A stretch of DNA of 15,330 nt. Source: Microcaldota archaeon (lineage in GTDB: Archaea; Micrarchaeota; Micrarchaeia; Micrarchaeales; CABMGC01). Position 1 is the stretch's first letter. Each line of letters begins with the position of its first letter. The stretch covers positions 1 to 15,330 of the forward strand of contig JASHTL010000068.1 in the NCBI GenBank assembly GCA_030040595.1. Reading direction: 5' to 3'. The position numbers were made by a program, and so were the translations under genes. Below, one piece after another: positions 1 to 7,550 of the stretch. The notes under the pieces were generated by a model that had not been told where the DNA came from, did not search any database, and worked only from the letters and a program-made list of their open reading frames with translations.

Positions 1-384
1 ATTTCTCTTGTCAGCATTCGAATACATGAATCCGCTGAGGGAGTAGTTGACGGACATGTATGTGTAATCGGAGAGCACCTTGTATATGCTGCCTATGCCG
101 TAGAGAAGCACCGGATCCTCGGATTCCTCAAGTTTCTCCAACGAGCTTGCCGCTCCGGGGAGATTGCCCTTCGAGATCGACGAGTGTGCGAGGCTAAGCT
201 GTTTTGCTGCACTCTTCTCCATCTTTTTCGTTCCTTCAGCCGCGTACATCTCGCAGAACTGGCAGAATGCTGCAGGACCAGGCGCAAGGACGGATGAGCC
301 GCATGCAGTACATTCCAGGCTTGAGAACCGGGCAGCATCGAGCTTCCTTAGGTATCCGGAAATGTCCATGATACGATTTGCCAT
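1..384 (-). CDS. Zinc-ribbon protein of unknown function (3' end outside window)
   Basis: An open frame runs from an ATG at 384 to the window edge (128 codons, no stop), so the C-terminus is missing. An in-frame TAA lies three codons upstream of the ATG, which fixes the start at 384 or at the internal Met6. Cys25, Cys28, Cys41 and Cys44 form two CxxC knuckles about 12 residues apart, a typical zinc ribbon. After it comes an alanine- and lysine-rich helical stretch (about residues 48-100) that loosely resembles TPR-type helix pairs, but I would not call it that. The gene lies 33 bases after the fibrillarin stop on the same strand, so the two are probably co-transcribed. That suggests, without proving, a role near RNA or ribosome biology. 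I recognise no named family. The reading frame is well supported; the function is unknown. Confidence 0.7.
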   Translation of the reverse strand, partial: MANRIMDISGYLRKLDAARFSSLECTACGSSVLAPGPAAFCQFCEMYAAEGTKKMEKSAAKQLSLAHSSISKGNLPGAASSLEKLEESEDPVLLYGIGSIYKVLSDYTYMSVNYSLSGFMYSNADKRN

Positions 385-417
385 GATACATTAAAATATC
401 ATAGCATTAGTTTACAT

Positions 418-1080
418 TCATTTCTTGGCAAGCACGAGGAATAGGTGCATACGGTCGAAAGGCTCAATGTTTATCGACTCGAGAACCTTGAAATGACTTG
501 ACACCGAATCGATGAACTGCCTGAAGACCTCACGAGGGTCCTTTGAGACGTCTATGCTCTGGGACTTGACCGCGACGTATGCGAAACCCTGCTTTTTCAG
601 CAGCTCCGCATTTCTTAGCAGTATATCGGCCTGGTCTGGAGCGGCTATGTCCTGGTAGATCACATCAACCTTGCCTACTTCGTCCGAGTATGCGCCAGGG
701 TTCCTTGCATCGTAGAGCATCGGGAAGAGGTTTGATCTTGACTCTGCCACCTTGAGCAGGTCGCGCATGCTTCTCTCGGATATTTCCACAGCGTATACGC
801 TCCCGTTGCTACCTACTATGTCGCTCACGTGGCTGCTTGTGGTGCCAGTTGCAGCGCCAAGGTAGAGCACCTTCGCTCCGTCCTTTATCTCCATATGCGA
901 CATGCCCCTTGCTATAGCCGCTGCCAGCTTGCTCCTGTATGGATTCCACGTCCTGTACTCCACGCCGTTCTCCTCTACGAGGTCCTCGCCGTAGACCTTG
1001 ATGCCCTTGGTGGCATTGACTGTAGCAAGTTTGCCGTCAAGCCTGAATACTCCGTCGAAGATCTTCTCCACTCTGACCAT
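418..1080 (-). CDS. flpA: Fibrillarin-like rRNA/tRNA 2'-O-methyltransferase
   Basis: Archaeal fibrillarin is the SAM-dependent catalytic subunit of C/D-box sRNPs, methylating ribose 2'-OH groups on rRNA and tRNA with Nop5 and L7Ae. The 220-residue protein has the short archaeal N-terminal sheet followed by a Rossmann methyltransferase fold. Motif I is YLGAATGTT (about 73-81), followed by YAVE with acidic Glu99, the DARNP segment (about 124), the DVIYQDIAAPDQ strand (from Asp139) and Lys172 in VKSQSID; the family catalytic Asp and Lys are present. Length is normal for archaea. A longer frame begins at 1104, but 1080 gives the family-like N-terminus MVRVEKIFDGVFR and lies about 30 bases from a minus-strand TATA box. 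The usual partner gene nop5 is not adjacent in this window. Confidence 0.95.
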   Translation of the reverse strand: MVRVEKIFDGVFRLDGKLATVNATKGIKVYGEDLVEENGVEYRTWNPYRSKLAAAIARGMSHMEIKDGAKVLYLGAATGTTSSHVSDIVGSNGSVYAVEISERSMRDLLKVAESRSNLFPMLYDARNPGAYSDEVGKVDVIYQDIAAPDQADILLRNAELLKKQGFAYVAVKSQSIDVSKDPREVFRQFIDSVSSHFKVLESINIEPFDRMHLFLVLAKK

Positions 1081-1089
1081 AGCAACGAA

Positions 1090-1097
1090 TTTATATT
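1090..1097 (+). promoter_or_regulatory. TATA box for the histidine kinase, probably leaderless
   Basis: TTTATATT is centred about 30 bases before the ATG at 1124. That spacing predicts a transcript starting close to the ATG, and it argues against the in-frame GTG at 1115, which would lie at or before the start of the RNA. This box is inside the region between the fibrillarin start and the fibrillarin TATA box, so the two divergent promoters interlock. Confidence 0.65.
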
Positions 1098-1106
1098 GAA
1101 TCACTG

Positions 1107-1116
1107 CATTTATAGT
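1107..1116 (-). promoter_or_regulatory. TATA box for fibrillarin, probably a leaderless transcript
   Basis: On the minus strand the sequence reads ACTATAAATG, centred about 30 bases before the fibrillarin ATG at 1080. Archaeal TATA boxes usually sit about 26 bases before the transcription start, so the mRNA probably begins at or within a few bases of the ATG. No Shine-Dalgarno is needed or seen. It is nested with the oppositely directed promoter of the histidine kinase. Confidence 0.65.
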
Positions 1117-1123
1117 GATTGCG

Positions 1124-3391
1124 ATGCCAGGACCCTATCCCATCGACAGGCTGATAGGCGAGGTATTGAGCGCCAGCAGGGAATCTGGAGGGCTGGGAGA
1201 CCTGCTGACGAAGTCTGGGCTGCGCCTCAAGTACGCGTTCGGAATGGACGACGTGCTTGCGAAGGAGACATTCTCAAAAAATTCGCAGACAGGCCAGGCA
1301 GATGACGTGGTTCTCAACACCGGCAAGCCGTACGTAGACAACAGGCTGAGCGAGTACTCTGCCTTCCCTGAGCTTATAGGGTTCTTCAAGTCAGGCTTCA
1401 AGAGCTGCGAGATGCTGCCGATCACCGCAGACGGAAGGAATCTCGGGATAATAACCCTTCTCTCGAAGGGCGAGGACAAGTTCGACGAGAACATGCAGAG
1501 CTCGCTTGCAATACTGGGCAATGTTATAGGCACAGAGGCGTACATGAAGCTCGAGCGCGAGAAGAGCCTGAGCGTGGCAAGGTATTTCGACGCAGCTTTC
1601 AACAGCGTTCTTCCGCAGGTGCTAATGGACTCGTCTGCAGGCATACTGAAGGCCAACAAGGGCATGCTCAACCTTGTGGACAAGCCGGTCAAGGAGATGC
1701 AGGGCAAGAACATGCGCGAGTTCTTCTCGATTGGCGACGACGATATCCTCAGCCTGATGCGGGGCAAGCCGATAGAGGTGAGAAGCACTCTCTATCCGGA
1801 GAGGGAGTTCCTCCTTACCTCGAGCAAGATAAGCGACAAGCTCATGCACGTGCTTATACAGGACGAGACCGAGCTCCTGGAGCTCGAGGGCAAGACCAGG
1901 CTCTTCGATTACGGCGAGGAGGTCTACATGCTTCTAAGCGGCGACCTCAAGGTGCTCTGGACAAGCAGGAACGTGGACAGGGTTCTCAGGACCGATGAGA
2001 ACGCGCTCTTCGGGATGAAACTGACTGACATGATATCCGACTCGGTCGGAATAGAGAAGCAGCTTGCGGAGATGGGCGATTCCGGGATCGTAAGGCAGGC
2101 GAGGCTGAACCTCGGCAATGACCTCTACGTTGACGCGAGGGTTACGCTGCTGAAGAACCAGGTCGGCTACTCCTGCATAATAACCAGCGATTACGAGAAG
2201 AAGATAGCAACCGCAAAGAGGTTTGCAGAAGACTTCATACAGATGTCAGGTGACGTGATAATCAGGCTTGACACTATGGGCTCGGTGTCAGCGCTCAACA
2301 GGGCAGCGGAGAAGGTGCTCGGGTACAGGAACAGCGAGGTCTCCAGCGTGCCTGTCTCGAGCCTCTGCGCAGACCAGGAGAGCCAGACAAGGCTGAACGA
2401 GGCGCTGCCCAGGGCGAGGAAGAGCGGACTTGCCACCGGCCTCTTCCTCAGCATGCGCTCAAAAGTGAGCCAGGACCCTGTCCCGATAGATGCGAGCCTG
2501 CTCAGCATGAATGACGATTCCGGCAATCACATAGGCTACGTTATAACGGGCAAGGAGCTGCTCACGAAAATGCGCATGGAGATCCTCAGGAAGGTGGCTG
2601 ACGAGGCCCAGAAGAAGTACGTGAAGGAGGCCGCGGAGAGCGACCTGAAGACACAGTTCATATACAACATATCGCACGACCTCAAGACTCCGCTGACGAG
2701 CATACAGGGCTACTCGAAGCTCATGCTCAACGGCGACTTCGGCGCGCTGACAGACGAACAGAGGAGCTCGCTCGAGACCATATCTGGCGAAGTGGACAGG
2801 CTCAGGCAGCTGATAACGCAGATCCTCGAGGTGGCGAAGCTGGAGTCGAAGAAGATAAAGCTCGACGTGCAAAAGGTGAATTTCAAGGAGATTGCGGACA
2901 ACCCAAGCATAAAGGCGCTGGCAGAGCGCGCGCACGCGCAGGGACTTGAGTTCTCTATAAACATCGACTACAATGTTCCTGAAGTAAATGCCGACCCGAA
3001 CAGGCTGATACAGGTCTTTGTAAACCTTATAGACAATGCGCTCAAGTTCACCGAGCAGGGAAGCATACGCGTCAACGTTACAAGGAAGGGCAAGAACGTC
3101 AGGGTGGAGGTCGTGGATACCGGAGTGGGCATAAAGAAGGAGGACATACCCAAGGTCTTCAAGAAGTTCTACCAGGTCTCGAGGAAAGACCTGACGATGC
3201 AGCCGAAGGCGGGAACAGGCCTGGGCCTCTCGATAGTGCGCGAGATCGTCAGCATGCACGGCGGCAGGGTAAAGGTGGAGTCGGAGGGCCAGGGAAAGGG
3301 CAGCACCTTCTGGTTCACTATCCCCCTGGAGCAGAAGAAGAGGAAGAAGGCGCAGGAGGATGAGCAGGCGCAGCCTGCACAGCAAACCTGA
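1124..3391 (+). CDS. Soluble GAF/PAS sensor histidine kinase
   Basis: A 755-residue cytoplasmic two-component sensor kinase with no transmembrane segment or signal peptide. Order: an N-terminal GAF-like domain (about 1-145), two or three PAS-like modules (about 155-250, 260-360 and 365-480; the last is the clearest, with NRAAEKVLGY), a helical linker, then HisKA and HATPase_c. Phospho-acceptor His518 lies in NISHDLKTPL. The N-box is VNLIDNALKF with Asn638, the G1 box is DTGVGI (665-670), an F-box segment contains KKFYQ, and the G2 box is GTGLGLSIV (697-705). All catalytic boxes look intact. The C-terminus is a lysine- and glutamine-rich tail. The input signal cannot be read from sequence. No response regulator is next to it, so it is an orphan kinase here. 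ATG 1124 was chosen over GTG 1115 because of the TATA spacing. Confidence 0.93.
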   Translation: MPGPYPIDRLIGEVLSASRESGGLGDLLTKSGLRLKYAFGMDDVLAKETFSKNSQTGQADDVVLNTGKPYVDNRLSEYSAFPELIGFFKSGFKSCEMLPITADGRNLGIITLLSKGEDKFDENMQSSLAILGNVIGTEAYMKLEREKSLSVARYFDAAFNSVLPQVLMDSSAGILKANKGMLNLVDKPVKEMQGKNMREFFSIGDDDILSLMRGKPIEVRSTLYPEREFLLTSSKISDKLMHVLIQDETELLELEGKTRLFDYGEEVYMLLSGDLKVLWTSRNVDRVLRTDENALFGMKLTDMISDSVGIEKQLAEMGDSGIVRQARLNLGNDLYVDARVTLLKNQVGYSCIITSDYEKKIATAKRFAEDFIQMSGDVIIRLDTMGSVSALNRAAEKVLGYRNSEVSSVPVSSLCADQESQTRLNEALPRARKSGLATGLFLSMRSKVSQDPVPIDASLLSMNDDSGNHIGYVITGKELLTKMRMEILRKVADEAQKKYVKEAAESDLKTQFIYNISHDLKTPLTSIQGYSKLMLNGDFGALTDEQRSSLETISGEVDRLRQLITQILEVAKLESKKIKLDVQKVNFKEIADNPSIKALAERAHAQGLEFSINIDYNVPEVNADPNRLIQVFVNLIDNALKFTEQGSIRVNVTRKGKNVRVEVVDTGVGIKKEDIPKVFKKFYQVSRKDLTMQPKAGTGLGLSIVREIVSMHGGRVKVESEGQGKGSTFWFTIPLEQKKRKKAQEDEQAQPAQQT

Positions 3392-3440
3392 CTTACGCCT
3401 GCGGCAGAGTATAGGCCCGATTGATGGCGGAAGAGATAGC

Positions 3441-3481
3441 TTATGTATATATGGCTGCTTAAACGATAAACTATCGCGGTG
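3441..3481 (+). promoter_or_regulatory. Promoter, small palindrome and Shine-Dalgarno before the mutase
   Basis: A TATA-like run (TTATGTATATAT, 3441-3452) predicts transcription from about 3475-3480. The perfect palindrome CGATA-AAC-TATCG (3464-3476) sits between the TATA box and that start, where an archaeal repressor could bind. GGTG at 3478-3481 matches the Shine-Dalgarno consensus GGAGGTGAT and lies five bases before the ATA codon at 3487. Confidence 0.5.
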
Positions 3482-3486
3482 TTAAC

Positions 3487-4905
3487 ATAGCAAAGCAACT
3501 CCCAGACCACGTTTTTAGGGGCTACGACGTCCGCGGGCTCGTAGGCAGCGAGATAAACGAGGAGAACGTAGCCCTGCTCGCAAAGGGCTACGCCACATGG
3601 CTCCTCGAGAGGAGAATCTTCAACTGCGTTGTTGCATACGATAACAGGGAGTCAAGCCCGAGGTTCAGGGACATAATGGTCAAGGGCCTTACCGAATCCG
3701 GCATAAACGTCTATGACATAGGCATGACCATGTCGCAGATAGGCTATTTTGCAGTATATTACTTCAGGACACGCGGGCTTGTGATGATAACCGCATCTCA
3801 CAATCCAAAAGAGTACAACGGCTTCAAGTTCGGCACTGGATTCTCTGAAACGATGCTGACCGAGGAGATAATAGCATTCCGTGAGCTCGTGAAGAGCGGA
3901 AAGTTCAAGACCAGGCTGCCGAAGGGCAAGTATGCAAAGAAGGACATAACCAAGGAGTACATCGAGGACCTTTTTACAAGAACTGACAAGATAGGCAAGT
4001 TTAAGATCGTAGTTGATTCGTGTGCAGGAACCACAGGTCCCTTCCTTCCAGAGATACTCAGGCGTGCAGGATGCGAGGTCATAGAGCAGAACACGACTCC
4101 GGATCCGACGTTCCCGGTAGGCACGCCGGACCCGACAGAGAAAGACGTACAGGAGAGGCTTGCGAAGCGCGTAATAGCCGAGAAGGCAGATCTCGGATTC
4201 TCATACGACACCGACGGCGACCGCATGGGGGTGGTAGACCATGAGGGATCTCTTATCTGGAACGATACGCTGGTCTCGATCTTTGCAAAAGACATACTAA
4301 ACTTCCTACCCGGTTCAAGGATAGTGTACAATGTCCTCTGTTCCAAGCAGGTTGATGAGGTAATAAGGAAAAGCGGGGGCACCCCCATAATGTGGAAGAC
4401 AGGGCACTCGTTCATCAAGGCGAAGACAAAGGAGGAACACGCAGTATTTGGTGGCGAGCTGTCAGGGCATTTCTTCTTTTTGGACAACTTCTATGGCCAT
4501 GACGACAGCGCTATTGCGTCGCTCAGGCTCCTTGCGTATCTGACAAGGGAGAAGAAGACGCTGAAGCAGGCGGTGGCAGAGCTGCCACACTACTTCTCTA
4601 GCCCTGAGATAAAGGTTGCCTGTCCTGACGCAATAAAATTCAAATTGGTAAAGGAGAAGATTGCCAAGGACATGAAGGCCCTTTATCCTTCCGCGTCGTT
4701 CGTTGACATAGACGGCATAAGGATGGATACCAAGGAAGAGATGATGGTCGTGCGCGCCTCGCAGAATGGGCCATACCTTACGGTGAAGTTCGAGGGGAAG
4801 ACAAAGGAGTCATATGAGAAGCTGAAGAGGCAGGCAAGCGAGATGCTGCACAGATACCGAGAGATCGATTTTGCGAAGGGCTCGAACACGCACGCGTTGG
4901 AGTAG
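3487..4905 (+). CDS. Phosphomannomutase/phosphoglucomutase (alpha-D-phosphohexomutase), apparent ATA start
   Basis: The enzyme interconverts hexose 1- and 6-phosphates, for example mannose-6-P and mannose-1-P for nucleotide-sugar and glycan synthesis. All family signatures are present: N-terminal VFRGYDVRG, the DNRESSP segment, the phosphoserine loop TASHNP with Ser104, the Mg2+ site DTDGDRMG (Asp241, Asp243, Asp245), the sugar-binding loop GGELSGH (322-328) and the C-terminal phosphate-binding stretch RASQNGPYLTVKFEG. The first in-frame ATG is at 3676, which would remove the first two motifs. Upstream there is no in-frame ATG, GTG or TTG before the TAA at 3460. ATA at 3487 gives MAKQLPDHVFRGYDVRG, a normal N-terminus and a normal length of 472 residues. 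A sequencing change from ATG to ATA is the alternative. Choice between mannose and glucose substrate is not resolvable here. Confidence 0.88.
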   Translation: MAKQLPDHVFRGYDVRGLVGSEINEENVALLAKGYATWLLERRIFNCVVAYDNRESSPRFRDIMVKGLTESGINVYDIGMTMSQIGYFAVYYFRTRGLVMITASHNPKEYNGFKFGTGFSETMLTEEIIAFRELVKSGKFKTRLPKGKYAKKDITKEYIEDLFTRTDKIGKFKIVVDSCAGTTGPFLPEILRRAGCEVIEQNTTPDPTFPVGTPDPTEKDVQERLAKRVIAEKADLGFSYDTDGDRMGVVDHEGSLIWNDTLVSIFAKDILNFLPGSRIVYNVLCSKQVDEVIRKSGGTPIMWKTGHSFIKAKTKEEHAVFGGELSGHFFFLDNFYGHDDSAIASLRLLAYLTREKKTLKQAVAELPHYFSSPEIKVACPDAIKFKLVKEKIAKDMKALYPSASFVDIDGIRMDTKEEMMVVRASQNGPYLTVKFEGKTKESYEKLKRQASEMLHRYREIDFAKGSNTHALE

Positions 4906-4925
4906 CACGCCTTGCAAATCCATGG

Positions 4926-4933
4926 TTTAAATA
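4926..4933 (+). promoter_or_regulatory. TATA box for priS, leaderless
   Basis: TTTAAATA is centred 25-26 bases before the priS ATG at 4955, which is the standard TATA-to-start distance. The transcript should therefore begin at the ATG itself. It gives priS its own promoter in the 49-base gap after the mutase. Confidence 0.6.
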
Positions 4934-4954
4934 GCTCCTTGCATATAGAATATC

Positions 4955-6133
4955 ATGGTTGACGAGAAAGGCATTGCGTTTGTAAAAGGACTTTTCTCCG
5001 ATTACTACAGGAATAGCAGAGGCATCGGGCCTGACAGGACAGGGCAGAGGGAGTTCGGGGCAGGAAGCTGGGATGTCGAGAGAAAGATAGCGTTCAGGCA
5101 CCTTTCATTCCCAAACCCGGATGAACTAAGGAGATATCTTGCAAGGGAAGCGCCCCCATACATGTCCTACTCCTCTTCATATTACAGGTTTCCCGCAGGC
5201 AGGCCCATGGAAACGAAAGGGTGGTTGGGGGCGGAGCTTGTCTTTGACCTCGACGCGACAGACATGAATCTCCAGTGCCAGAAGTCGCACGGAAAAGACT
5301 GGATCTGCAGGAACTGCCTCAATTCGGTGAAGGCGGAGACGATAAAGCTGGTTGATGAATTCCTAATCCCCGACTTCGGGTTCTCGCAAAAGGAACTTAG
5401 CATAAACTTCTCCGGGAATAGGGGATACCATGTTCATGTCAGTGACAAGGCGGTTCTTTCGCTCGACTCCGCAGCGAGGAAGGAGATAACCGATTACATT
5501 GCGGGTATCGGGGTAGAGATGCAGGAATTCTTCCCTACCCTGGGTATGCGTGGCAAGTCGCTTACTGGACCAAAACCTACTGACAGAGGATGGGCGGGTA
5601 AGATGGCCAGGTACTTCCTTGCAATAATGGAAAAGGGGGTTGAGCCGATGATGGAACTGGGAATAGAGAAGCAGACGGCAAACATGATCTACAAGAAGAG
5701 GGCACTGATAAGGCTAGGCATAAACAACGGCAACTGGGATATGGTATACATAAAGAACAAGGCAGACTTCTGGAAGAGGATACTTGACAACCTTACGATA
5801 AAGCAGAGCGACAGGATAGACAGGAATGTGACAAATGACACATCGCACCTGATAAGGCTGCCGAACACGATACACGGCGAGACTGGGCTCGCTGCAAGAG
5901 TAGTTGGCTCTGTGTCGGATCTCGAGAGATTCGATCCGATGAAGGATGCGATCGCATTCAGGAGGGGTGAAATGAAGATCTCGGCAAACACCAATTTCGA
6001 GCTGTATATGAATGGGCTTAAATTCGGACCGTACGGTGGCAATATAAGGGTGCCTATTTACGTCGGAATTTATCTATATCTGAAGGGCTACGCAAAACTG
6101 CTCGAGTTGCCCTCAGTCGATCAGGTCAGATAG
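4955..6133 (+). CDS. priS: DNA primase small (catalytic) subunit PriS
   Basis: PriS is the catalytic subunit of the archaeal/eukaryotic primase and makes primers for replication with PriL. The 392-residue protein carries the family active site: Asp98 and Asp100 in ELVFDLDATD, the SGNRGYH nucleotide-binding motif (Ser153, Arg156, His159), and the third metal Asp295 within NDTSHLIRLPNTIHGETGL. A zinc knuckle is visible as Cys108, His112, Cys118 and Cys121, placed after the first Asp pair as in other archaeal primases. Length is slightly above the usual 330-380. The large subunit gene priL is not nearby. The 3' end overlaps the convergent phosphodiesterase gene by 21 bases. ATG 4955 is supported by the promoter spacing. 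Identification is firm. Confidence 0.95.
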   Translation: MVDEKGIAFVKGLFSDYYRNSRGIGPDRTGQREFGAGSWDVERKIAFRHLSFPNPDELRRYLAREAPPYMSYSSSYYRFPAGRPMETKGWLGAELVFDLDATDMNLQCQKSHGKDWICRNCLNSVKAETIKLVDEFLIPDFGFSQKELSINFSGNRGYHVHVSDKAVLSLDSAARKEITDYIAGIGVEMQEFFPTLGMRGKSLTGPKPTDRGWAGKMARYFLAIMEKGVEPMMELGIEKQTANMIYKKRALIRLGINNGNWDMVYIKNKADFWKRILDNLTIKQSDRIDRNVTNDTSHLIRLPNTIHGETGLAARVVGSVSDLERFDPMKDAIAFRRGEMKISANTNFELYMNGLKFGPYGGNIRVPIYVGIYLYLKGYAKLLELPSVDQVR

Positions 6134-7381
6134 CCTGGCTATCGCGAATGGAATCAGCATCTCACTTTTTGAAAGGCCGCCATGCACCCCATATTGCTGG
6201 TTCTTCCTTTCCGTTCTGTACCACATAGTGCCGTGACCGTACGGAAGTATCAGTATGTCCCCTATTCTGTCCCTGAACCTTTTACTCACCTTGCCCTTTC
6301 CGAATAGCCCTTGCCTGACAGCATCCTTGGTCCTGAGTACAAGGGCTTTGTTCTTCAGTTTTCTAGTAAGGTAGTTATGGCACTCCTTTACCCTGCCTCT
6401 CTGCACATGAAGGAAGATATCCCGCGCAAGCCCTGTCGGCATTATGGTATTGTTTTTAGCATCGGCCTTCAGCATTCCCATCAAGTAAGGGTCGTCATCC
6501 ATAAAGATTCTATTTGAAGGGTTTATGCGTATCTGTCCATGATCCGCGCTTATTATCAGGATAGTCTTCTCAGCAACTTTATTGTTTATCGTATTTAGGA
6601 GATTCCTGACCATAGCGCGATCAAACGTTCTTATCGCAGCCTTGGCCTTTCCCGAGTGTGGTCCGTACCTGTGCTCCGCAGTGTCTATTTTGTCCGTGTA
6701 AAAATTTATGTAGGCCTTTCCACTGCTGCTCTCAAGCTTCTTTCTCAGCTTGGTTATGCCATTCGAAGTGCTGCTAAAGGAAACAGGTGTGCTACCTTTT
6801 TTAGTCGCATTGCTGTAAGTGCCCGAAGCGATTTTCTTATTCCGGAAAACGTATGATCTTATTCCCACTTTTGAGAGCTTTTCATATATCGTTTCACCCT
6901 TGTACAATATGCCAGGGTCAGCACGCATCTTCTTTCCCTCCAGGTCAACAAACGGAAGCGATACAAGTGTCCTGTCCAGTTCCTTGAAATAAACGTACCA
7001 CTCAGGCAGCCCATGCTGCTCTGGGGTAAGCCCTGTGTTCATAGTGGTTAGACTCGGTGCAGTGCTTGCAGGGAATACCGTAGTTATTGGGCTGACTTTG
7101 CCTCTCTCGGTAAAAGTCTTGAAGAAACCAGGCCGTTTTGAGCTTTCCAGCCAAGTGTCATAGCCGAAGCCGTCTATCAATACGAATACAACCTTCTTGA
7201 TCCCTTTAAGGTCTATTCCTTTGTACAGCCTCTTATCAAGCTGGTTTGATGCCTTCTGCCCTAAGAACCTGGGTATGGTGTTGGGAATGTTGTACAGGCT
7301 GTAGCCTTCATATAAAGGCCTTATGAAGCCATTTCTGTCTGACCGCTTAAGGAGGGATTTCTCTACATCTTTGAGTATCAT
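6113..7381 (-). CDS. Alkaline-phosphatase-superfamily phosphodiesterase/nucleotide pyrophosphatase
   Basis: The 422-residue protein belongs to the type I phosphodiesterase/nucleotide pyrophosphatase branch of the alkaline phosphatase superfamily, two-zinc enzymes that hydrolyse phosphodiester or phosphomonoester bonds. The metal ligands can be followed in order: Asp70 in FVLIDGFGYD, the nucleophile Thr107 in FPASTAPS, Asp233 and His237 in DTAEHRYGPHS, Asp280 and His281 in ISADHG, and His400 in VHGG. The set is complete, so it should be active. There is no signal peptide, so the substrate is probably cytoplasmic; it cannot be named. A stop codon directly precedes ATG 7381, fixing the start. 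Its codons are visibly richer in A and T (TTT, AAA, TAT) than those of its neighbours, which may mean a different history. It is oriented opposite to everything around it. Confidence 0.85.
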   Translation of the reverse strand: MILKDVEKSLLKRSDRNGFIRPLYEGYSLYNIPNTIPRFLGQKASNQLDKRLYKGIDLKGIKKVVFVLIDGFGYDTWLESSKRPGFFKTFTERGKVSPITTVFPASTAPSLTTMNTGLTPEQHGLPEWYVYFKELDRTLVSLPFVDLEGKKMRADPGILYKGETIYEKLSKVGIRSYVFRNKKIASGTYSNATKKGSTPVSFSSTSNGITKLRKKLESSSGKAYINFYTDKIDTAEHRYGPHSGKAKAAIRTFDRAMVRNLLNTINNKVAEKTILIISADHGQIRINPSNRIFMDDDPYLMGMLKADAKNNTIMPTGLARDIFLHVQRGRVKECHNYLTRKLKNKALVLRTKDAVRQGLFGKGKVSKRFRDRIGDILILPYGHGTMWYRTERKNQQYGVHGGLSKSEMLIPFAIARLSDLID

Positions 7382-7428
7382 TTAAACCCATATCGATTAC
7401 ACCGGGAAATTCTTATGCCTATTCTGTA

Positions 7429-7437
7429 GAATTATAG
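7429..7437 (-). promoter_or_regulatory. Possible TATA box of the phosphodiesterase gene
   Basis: The minus strand reads CTATAATTC, about 52 bases before the ATG at 7381, predicting a leader of roughly 25 bases. The match is modest. A 14-codon out-of-frame reading frame begins at 7391 in that leader with a GGTG (7400-7403) in front of it. Confidence 0.35.
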
Positions 7438-7471
7438 ATGGAGCGTCGCGATTAAACCGAGACAAAAACCA

Positions 7472-7546
7472 TTAAAAAGGTATTGCAACTATTATTATGG
7501 AGTAGCAGGCTCTTCTTCTGATCTTAAGAAGATGACAGTACGGTGA
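7472..7546 (+). promoter_or_regulatory. L15e promoter, leader hairpin and Shine-Dalgarno
   Basis: TTAAAAAG (7472-7479) is the best TATA candidate and predicts an mRNA start near 7501. The roughly 50-base leader contains a perfect 7-bp inverted repeat, TCTTCTT (7511-7517) and AAGAAGA (7526-7532), with an 8-base loop. GGTGA (7542-7546) is a good Shine-Dalgarno four bases before ATG 7551. The hairpin sits just upstream of the ribosome site and could modulate translation. Confidence 0.5.
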
Positions 7547-7550
7547 AAAG

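Noticed and set aside
2459..3385. Long minus-strand open frame of 308 codons antisense to the kinase
   Set aside because: Shadow of the GC-biased third codon positions of the histidine kinase; the leucine- and arginine-rich product resembles no family and has no promoter.
7347..7391. 14-codon upstream reading frame (start 7391) overlapping the phosphodiesterase start
   Set aside because: It has a GGTG in front, but the peptide is very short and nothing else supports translation; noted only under the promoter entry.
7382..7550. Possible tRNA or C/D-box sRNA in the gap before L15e
   Set aside because: No cloverleaf could be drawn, and the CTGA and near-C-box strings do not form a proper C/D pair.
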